Positions 58,232 through 64,000 of a stretch of 64,000 nt of DNA are shown one piece after another; position 1 is the stretch's first letter, and the number at the start of each line of letters is the position of its first letter. This stretch comes from Liolophura sinensis (lineage: Eukaryota; Mollusca; Polyplacophora; Chitonida; Chitonidae): positions 22,765,127 through 22,829,126 of the forward strand of contig NC_088297.1 of NCBI RefSeq assembly GCF_032854445.1, written 5' to 3'. A model generated the notes under the pieces. The model did not search any database, was not told the DNA's origin, and worked only from the letters and a program-made list of their open reading frames with translations. The position numbers and the translations under genes were made by a program.

Positions 58232-58549
58232 AATGTCTTACCTATGACTTTAAGGAAAACCAATGCTGATAGACACGTTAATGTCTTAACTATGACGTTA
58301 AGGAAAGCATCTGCCAGCTGATAGCCAATGCTGATAGAAATGTTAATGTCTTACCTATGACGTTAAGGAAAGCATCTGCCAGCTGATAACCAATGCTGAT
58401 AGACACGTTAATGTCTTACCTATGACATTAAGGAAAGCATCTGCCAGCTGATAGCCAATGCTGATAGAGACGTTAATGTCTTACCTATGACGTTAAGGAA
58501 AGCATCTGCCAGCTGATAGCCAATGCTGTTGGACACGTTACACTGGACA
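58232..58549 (-). repeat. 65 bp tandem duplication of an exon end and its splice donor
   Basis: Five units. On the minus strand each contains the exon end GCTATCAGCTGGCAGATGCT, TTCCTTAACGTCATAG followed by the donor GTAAGACATTAACGT. The donor recurs at 58484, 58419 and 58354; at 58289 it is mutated to TTAAG; the last unit (donor at 58241) has lost 17 bases. The unit length (65) is not a multiple of three. Confidence 0.93.
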
Positions 58550-58616
58550 TTCATGCGATCGTATGGCTTACGGACGCCACTGACAGTAAGTTTTGTTCCA
58601 GACACTTCTAGTTTCC
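58485..58616 (-). CDS. Ig-domain exon, second half of an L1CAM-like Ig domain
   Basis: 132 bases, phase 1 at both ends. It opens after AATAACAG with GGAAACTAGAAG, joining the exon at 61172 as KPLNGGKLEVSG. It reads TKLTVSGVRKPYDRMNVQCN and VSNSIGYQLADAFLNVI: the C-terminal half of an Ig domain with its second cysteine and the SNxxGYxxADAFLNV ending typical of L1/neuroglian Ig4. The donor is ATAG|GTAAGA at 58484. The same exon end and donor are repeated downstream in the 65 bp array; splicing to a later donor would add 65 bases and run into a stop. Confidence 0.85.
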
Positions 58617-58734
58617 CTGTTATTCAGCTGAAAGGAAAAGGGAGACATTAGACAAAGTACTCCATGTTCCATTGCCAAGTTCTTTGAAGAAACTAAACGA
58701 CAAATATTTTTTCAGTATCAATGTGGAAATAGAG

Positions 58735-58947
58735 ATGCTGTAGGGAGGAAACCGGACAAAGACTGGGAGAAACCCACGGCCATCAGCAGGTTGCTGCCAC
58801 ACCCTCTCACACAGGGCCAGAGAGGAAGCCAGCATAAGCTGGAGATCAGTTGGGCTTGAACTCACAGCGATTTCATTGGTGAGGAGGCTCCTGTGTTATT
58901 GCGCTACATAGGCGTGCTAGCCTCCTCAGCCACAGAGGCCTCTCGAA
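58735..58947 (-). mobile_element. SINE family A, head and middle, tail missing
   Basis: GTAGGGAGGAAACCGGACAA, GCAGGTTGCTGCCACACCCT, GCTTGAACTCACAGCGATTT (B box complement) and CTCCTCAGCCACAGAGGCC (A box complement). Intronic. Confidence 0.85.
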
Positions 58948-59116
58948 CTGAATAAATTAAAAGTATAATAGAGTTCTCTTGTCAACATACAATGCACCTT
59001 TGGGGTGTCTACTAGGGTAAGTCGGTTAGAAGATGTTGGAAGGTCGTGCTGTGCATAAACAAAATCGGCATCTTTTCTTTACATAAAGAAACTCAAACCA
59101 TGCATATGACTGGCTG

Positions 59117-59200
59117 AATATGATTGGTGTTTCACCCCCATTTACTCAGGAACATTTTACTTGTACAACAGCTATATGCCCGGAGTAAACCACAGACCAT
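59117..59200 (-). mobile_element. SINE family A tail relic
   Basis: ATGATTGGTGTTTCACCCCC, TTTACTCAGGAACATTTTAC and TTGTACAACAGC, strongly diverged. Confidence 0.5.
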
Positions 59201-61171
59201 TGGCAATCAAATGACGATCTTTCTAAATGTGATGCTCAGGGTTTATTGTTACATGCATATTGGCATAAAGTAATGAGCTTCACACATTGAGTGCTGTAAT
59301 CCATATATTTCCATCAGGGTTTTCAGAACAGAGGACACAGGGTGGTCTCCCAAAAATTCCTCTATCACTGAGAGCGTATAAACAAGAAGTTGTGAAGGCA
59401 AGCTAGGCCTACAGTTTATCATAAAACAGGGGCAACCCACCGTTCGTTCAGATGGCAACCCTAACATTCTACCGTGTTAACATTTTGCATCGTCGTATAA
59501 GGAGTCCCCATGAATAGTCACTTCATACGTTCAATGCTTTCAAATTTAAATCATGTGAGCCTGCATTTTATGTGTCAAATACACACCCAAAACACAGCTC
59601 ACTTTGTTTCTGCTATTGTTGATTTTCCTCTCTATGATGCATCTTTACAACCATGTTTTCTTTTTATGAATTTGTGGCCTAAAAGACAACCACAACTGTG
59701 CTGAACATCAATAAGATGGCCAGTGAACATGGCAAGTCCAGATATACATGACAAGTCCAGATATACATGTACACGTCAATCTTCAACCTTTGCACCCACT
59801 AAAGCCCTTTTGTCATTGGAATCTATACACTGACTTATTATGAAAATGATGGTAAATTAAAGTGATATACAGCACCTGACTAATGTTTACGTCCACCAAA
59901 AGACTAGTACTCAACGTATCCTAAACCAGCATTAAAGTTTTTTATGATTTTTTTCAACCCAGTAAAAGTTTAGTAAACCTTCGTCTTGGAAGAGTATTTC
60001 TTCCACTATTTGCACTGCAGGCCAACCATATCATTTGCAAGGAACTTGAGTGACCCTATTTACATAGCCTAGCAGCAGATGGATGGCCTAAAATTAAAAT
60101 AGGATTGTTGTAACAACTGGATTCATGCTCAATTCCAAAACAAAATGAAATAAATCTAAGCCTCACTGAGGCTGGTCTATGCATCCGACTGTCGTTGGAT
60201 TTAATGCTTCAATTCTGTAGCCATGGCTTCTAAGATGAGAGCAGCGCTGACCTAGTTATAGTCGAGGTCAGCTGACCTAGTTATTGCGGACGCCACAGAA
60301 AGTACCTCAGCTTGAACATGACGTTTCAATTATATTACAGTATTTTATACCATGAAACAAAAAAAGCAGCCCTTGTATGCAAGAAAGACGAAGGAGGTAA
60401 ATTTAAATTTAAAACTAAGCCCTATATCATAAGATTTAATTAATTTTAAGCGTTGTCTGGTGAGCTGCCGTCTTCCCATTAATATAAACCTTCGGCATCC
60501 CTAATGAATTTTGCACTGACTCTGATATTTGTTATATAGAAACTGCTGATTACACACTAAAATGAACAACAAAAACTGTATTTGGGGGAGACGAATGTAG
60601 TTTGCACCGAGACGGTATGCTACTGTCTGACTAATATGTGATTACCATTGTTGAATATTACAAGGCTTGCAGGCCTAAATCAACTGATTTTGTAAACGAT
60701 GTCAAAATGATGTCTTATGCAGCAGTTCTGTGTTACCATATGTCACTTCATGGAGTGAATGGGTAAAGGCTACGTCACAGTTTAGGCCACGCAATCTGAT
60801 AGCAACTTGTTTGATTGGGTAAAATTCTCAAGATGGCTGCCTCGACTCACACCAGCCATTTGTACAGTATTGTCATTTTGTTCTACATGTTATTCGGTGA
60901 AATCTGATTAAAATAATAAAGTGTGATACTTTTTAGAAAACTTAGAGTATCGTGCTTTCCACTGAAATATATTTTAGTCAGGTGTTGTCTTGTCCTTTAA
61001 AATGAAAGCTTCATACAACTGCGTGAATTATATCTAGACACCCCGCAGTTCTCTCAGAATGTTTGAAAATATTGGATGCAAAGGCGGCTGAAAAGGTTGA
61101 AAAATTAGGGTAAATATATGGGAATGTGATTTGCTAGGTGCACGGTTGACAAGATGGACTGTAAGTCACAC
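59201..61171. other. Intron of the Ig gene, nothing recognised
   Basis: AT-rich, no exon or mobile element recognised; a short direct repeat (ACATGACAAGTCCAGATATA type) near 59735-59770. Confidence 0.5.
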
Positions 61172-61315
61172 CGTTTAGAGGTTTGCCGTTCTGGAACCAC
61201 TGTACCAGTGGATTGTCCTGCTCCCCTACAGCCGACCTTGCCACACATTTGAACTCAGCAGTCTTTCCGGCCGTCACTATCACAGATTTCAGCTTCTCCA
61301 CCCAAATAGGCCCCG
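61172..61315 (-). CDS. Ig-domain exon, first half of an L1CAM-like Ig domain
   Basis: 144 bases between a TTCTTGCAG acceptor and an AACG|GTGTGA donor, phase 1 at both ends. It joins the exon at 62895 with a Ser codon and reads GPIWVEKLKSVIVTAGKTAE, FKCVARSAVGEQDNPLVQWF and QNGKPLNG. The pattern aPxWxxKLxxxxVxxGxxAEFxC...QWFxNGKPL is that of Ig4 in L1CAM/NrCAM/neuroglian. Extracellular; homophilic or heterophilic cell adhesion is the usual role of this family. Confidence 0.88.
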
Positions 61316-61799
61316 CTGCAAGAACGTGAAAATAAAACAAATCATTTGTTAACCTCCACAGGGTAAACACAAAACAAAAACAAGGCAGTCACAGGATTGA
61401 GCAGTTCGTAAAACTGCATGAAGTTCAAGTCATGTGATACATTCAAATACTTACCTCTAAACCAAATAAAAGTAGAATGATTGACACTGACATACATAGA
61501 TATAATCCTCTAATTTATACAGTGCTAAGAACCTGCCATTAAATCAACGAGAAAGACCAGAATTATTACACTGTCACAACTATGACTGTTTATCATATGC
61601 ATAAGGATTGCAGAGCAGTAAGCTTGTGTGTTTATGTAGTTGTAAATCATTGTGGTGGTAAAGGACACTGTGGGGAGTTAGTGCCTAAGTTCATTACAGA
61701 GGTATTTGATATGCAAATCAGAAACTGCATTTGGCAATCTATGTATTATTGGAGGCAACAGCAACCCTGTGAATAGGTGAGCAAAATGTTGAGCTATGA

Positions 61800-62515
61800 A
61801 AGACTTCTTTGGTCTTTGATATGCAAATCGCCACTGATAATTGGCTATCTGTGTACTATGGGTGGCCGCTGTAATCCTATGATTGCCTATCTGTGTACTA
61901 TAGGTGACCACTGTAATCCTATAATTGGCAATCTGTGTACTACGGGTGGCCAATGCAACCCTATGATTGGCTATCTGTGTACTATTGGTGACCACTGTAA
62001 TCCTATTATGCCTATCTGTGTACTATGGGTGACCACTGTAATCCTATTATTGCCTATCTGTGTACTATGGATGACCACTGTAACCCTATGATTGGATGTT
62101 TGTGTACTATGGGTGACCACTGTAACCCTATGATTGGCCATCTGTGTACTATGGGTGGCCACTGTAACCCTATGATTGCCTATCTGTGTACTATGGGTGA
62201 CCACTGTAATCCTATGATTGCCTAGTTGTGTACTATGGGTGACCACTGTAACCCTATGATTGCCTATCTGTGTACTATGGGTGACCACTGTAACCCTATG
62301 ATTGCCTATCTGTGTACTATGGGTGGCCGCTGTAATCCTATAATTGCCTATCTATGTACTATAGGTGATCACTGTAACCCTATGATTGCCTATCTGTGTA
62401 CTATGGGTGACCACTGTAATCCTATGATTGCCTATCTGTGTACTATAGGTGACCACTGTAATCCTATGATTGGCTATCTGTGTACTATGGGTGACCACTA
62501 TAACCCTATGATTGG
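61800..62515. repeat. 42 bp tandem array, about 17 units
   Basis: Unit close to TGCCTATCTGTGTACTATGG, GTGACCACTGTAACCCTATG and AT. Very regular from 62000 to 62500. It leaves long frames on both strands (period of 14 residues); these are not genes. Intronic between Ig exons. Confidence 0.95.
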
Positions 62516-62894
62516 GCATAAACTTTATACTAAGAGCTGAAAATTATGGATAGAGGAAACCGGAGTACCCAAGATAAACCGACCACTCGGTAGTTGGTGA
62601 CGAACTATACCACGTGACGCACACCATATTTGTGGAGGGCAAGTGGCCTTAACAAACCCTACAATGTCAATACGGTGACATGAACACTGTTCACTGATTA
62701 TCATCACTAAGGCCCTCACAAGCAGTGGCAGCGCGGAATCTACAAATTCCCTATTTTAAGCACTTGCATTTCACATCCACTAAGATATTTTGATCACTTA
62801 CAGTTCACATCCAGAGAAATATTTTGATCACTTACAGTTTAGACATACAGATATGTTTTGACCATTCATATGTCAAAAAGCTTTGATCACTTAC

Positions 62895-63079
62895 ATTTCA
62901 CATCCACAAAGATGTTCTGAACAGACCTCTGGCTTCCATGTACAGCTGTACAGGTGTACGTTCCTTCATCTGCCTCTGTCACATTTGAGATCTGCAATGT
63001 GTACTTGTCGTTACTGATCGTGTGACGCCCCACAGGCAGTGAGCCGCCTGTTCTGGCCCACTCTATATTGGGTAATGGG
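62895..63079 (-). CDS. Ig-domain exon, second half of an L1CAM-like Ig3
   Basis: 185 bases between a TCTTGCTTTCAG-type acceptor (CATCTTGCTTTCAG) and a GAAAT|GTAAGT donor. With the previous exon the junction codon is TAC (Tyr), giving CIPDGYPLPNIEWARTGG. It continues GSLPVGRHTISNDKYTLQIS, NVTEADEGTYTCTAVHGSQR and SVQNIFVDVK: the tryptophan strand and the DEGTYTC strand of an I-set Ig domain, as in Ig3 of neuroglian/NrCAM. Contains an NVT glycosylation sequon. Intact. Confidence 0.9.
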
Positions 63080-63479
63080 CTGAAAGCAAGATGCAGTTCA
63101 GGTTTAGTACCTACAAATATCTCCATTTGCGAATAGAAGACGTCCAGGAGAGAAAAAAAAACATGCTAGATATTAAACAATGACACAGAAAACTGAATAA
63201 TTTTGATTCTATATTGACATCTAAAAATACAAGCAAAATAAAAAGAACGATCAGTGGAATATGTATAAAAGAAGAATCAATAATCATTTATTTACTGTTT
63301 AACTGTAATTTGTGAAAATCTGACCTGGATCTGAAAGGGCAAATTACAGACTGGCAGAAAGCTATTGGCATGAATTTAGGCATACCGGAGCCCTTAGCCA
63401 ATGTTGGTCAAGAAATGACCCCTGGGTGATTGTAAGCCTTAAACACAGGATAATGTGATACATTCAAAATTCAACTTAC

Positions 63480-63585
63480 TATCCATCAGGTATACATTGC
63501 AGGGTGAGTGTTTTCCCGAGTAAGGCAACAGAGCTCTCCCTGTCTGTAAACCATACCACAGTTGGAGCCCTCGAGGCGGGTGCGA
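63480..63585 (-). CDS. Ig-domain exon, start of L1CAM-like Ig3 (gene continues off the right edge)
   Basis: 106 bases between a GTATGTTGTAG acceptor and a GGATA|GTAAGT donor, phase 1 in and phase 2 out. Reads APASRAPTVVWFTDRESSVA and LLGKTLTLQCIPDGY. The VALLGKTLTLQC segment followed by I-x-D/E-G is the opening of Ig3 in L1CAM-family proteins. The exons for the signal peptide and the first Ig domains should lie beyond 64000. Confidence 0.85.
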
Positions 63586-64000
63586 CTACAACATACACAT
63601 AAAACCGTGAATTTGACATACTAATGTCTTCTGAGGGCCTGGGAATAAATTCTTGCTTGATTGTTACCACAAAGGCATTGTTTTGAAAATTAAATTTCAC
63701 TACAGTGTTCACTACATTGGCTTGTATGTAGTGTCCTTTGTGATAGCATGTATATACGCTAAATGACCTAAGGTTTCGCCCTGGGACTCGGAAAGTTTAT
63801 ACCAGGATTCACTGTTACTGACTGAGGGCCGTGCGAGAGCATGAGGGGTGGTCAGGGGATTATACTGAGAGTTTAAGATTGTTATAAAAATTTAGTCTAT
63901 GCTCCTATGACCAACAGTTCACGTTTTCCTCAGTTTTAATCTAAATAATTTTAGTACATGCACTTTGTAACAGGTTGAGTGTTTTATTATCGTTATTTTG
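63586..64000. other. Probable intron, no exon recognised
   Basis: Non-coding up to the window end. A frame continuing upstream of the exon (to 63712) is most simply intronic read-through. Confidence 0.5.

Noticed and set aside
61777-62540. Repetitive frames such as GDHCNPMIAYLCTM on plus and THSTQIGNHRVTV on minus
   Set aside because: Translation of the 42 bp array on both strands; no gene.

Overview
This is animal nuclear DNA: intron-split genes with GT/AG junctions, many short interspersed repeats and about a dozen tandem arrays. The repeats point to a marine lophotrochozoan, most likely a mollusc. Evidence: many copies of a tRNA-headed SINE whose 3' tail reads GTACGGCGTAAAACACC followed by an AAATA-rich end; a second tRNA-Lys-like SINE ending in GTACGACGTTAAACCCC; a Penelope-like element; and K02A2.6-type Gypsy elements. 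The species cannot be named from the sequence.

Left part (1-22 kb): a 5'-truncated Penelope-like retroelement (0.24-1.39 kb); two copies of a MITE; the last two exons of an MFS sugar transporter of the MFSD4/NaGLT1 type (+, 7675-9776); a 33-35 bp array with a 138 bp higher-order repeat (10.3-11.5 kb); one decayed Gypsy element with both LTRs (-, 12485-16683); and a possible cysteine-rich secreted-protein exon (-, 18925-19195) whose start is echoed in a neighbouring 73 bp array.

Middle (23-44 kb): a three-exon glutathione peroxidase (-, 27693-23399) with an in-frame UGA at the selenocysteine position and a convincing SECIS hairpin 110 bases past the stop. It carries two oddities: the catalytic Gln is Leu, and exon 2 lacks one base. 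A 69/70 inverted repeat and a 24 bp array sit in its second intron. Beyond it lie a 38 bp array, an intronless and frame-broken DHHC palmitoyltransferase copy (+, 37250-38255), a gag fragment of a second Gypsy element, and several SINEs.

Right part (44.6-64 kb): exons on the minus strand that look like one gene entering from beyond the right edge. Immunoglobulin-domain exons of the L1CAM/neuroglian type (63585-57209) join in phase; an EGF-like exon (46836-46687) and a transmembrane exon with a stop (44749-44610) follow and are also phase-compatible. The introns are filled with minisatellites: 42 bp (61.8-62.5 kb), a 65 bp array that repeats an exon end with its splice donor (58.2-58.5 kb), and a 10 kb array of a 57-58 bp unit (46.9-56.8 kb) that carries splice-donor-like motifs on the gene strand and contains a 2.05 kb tandem duplication.

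Otherwise conserved coding segments (GPx exon 2, the last Ig exon, the DHHC copy) are broken by single-base indels. Either the assembly has residual indel errors or several loci are decaying; raw reads would decide.
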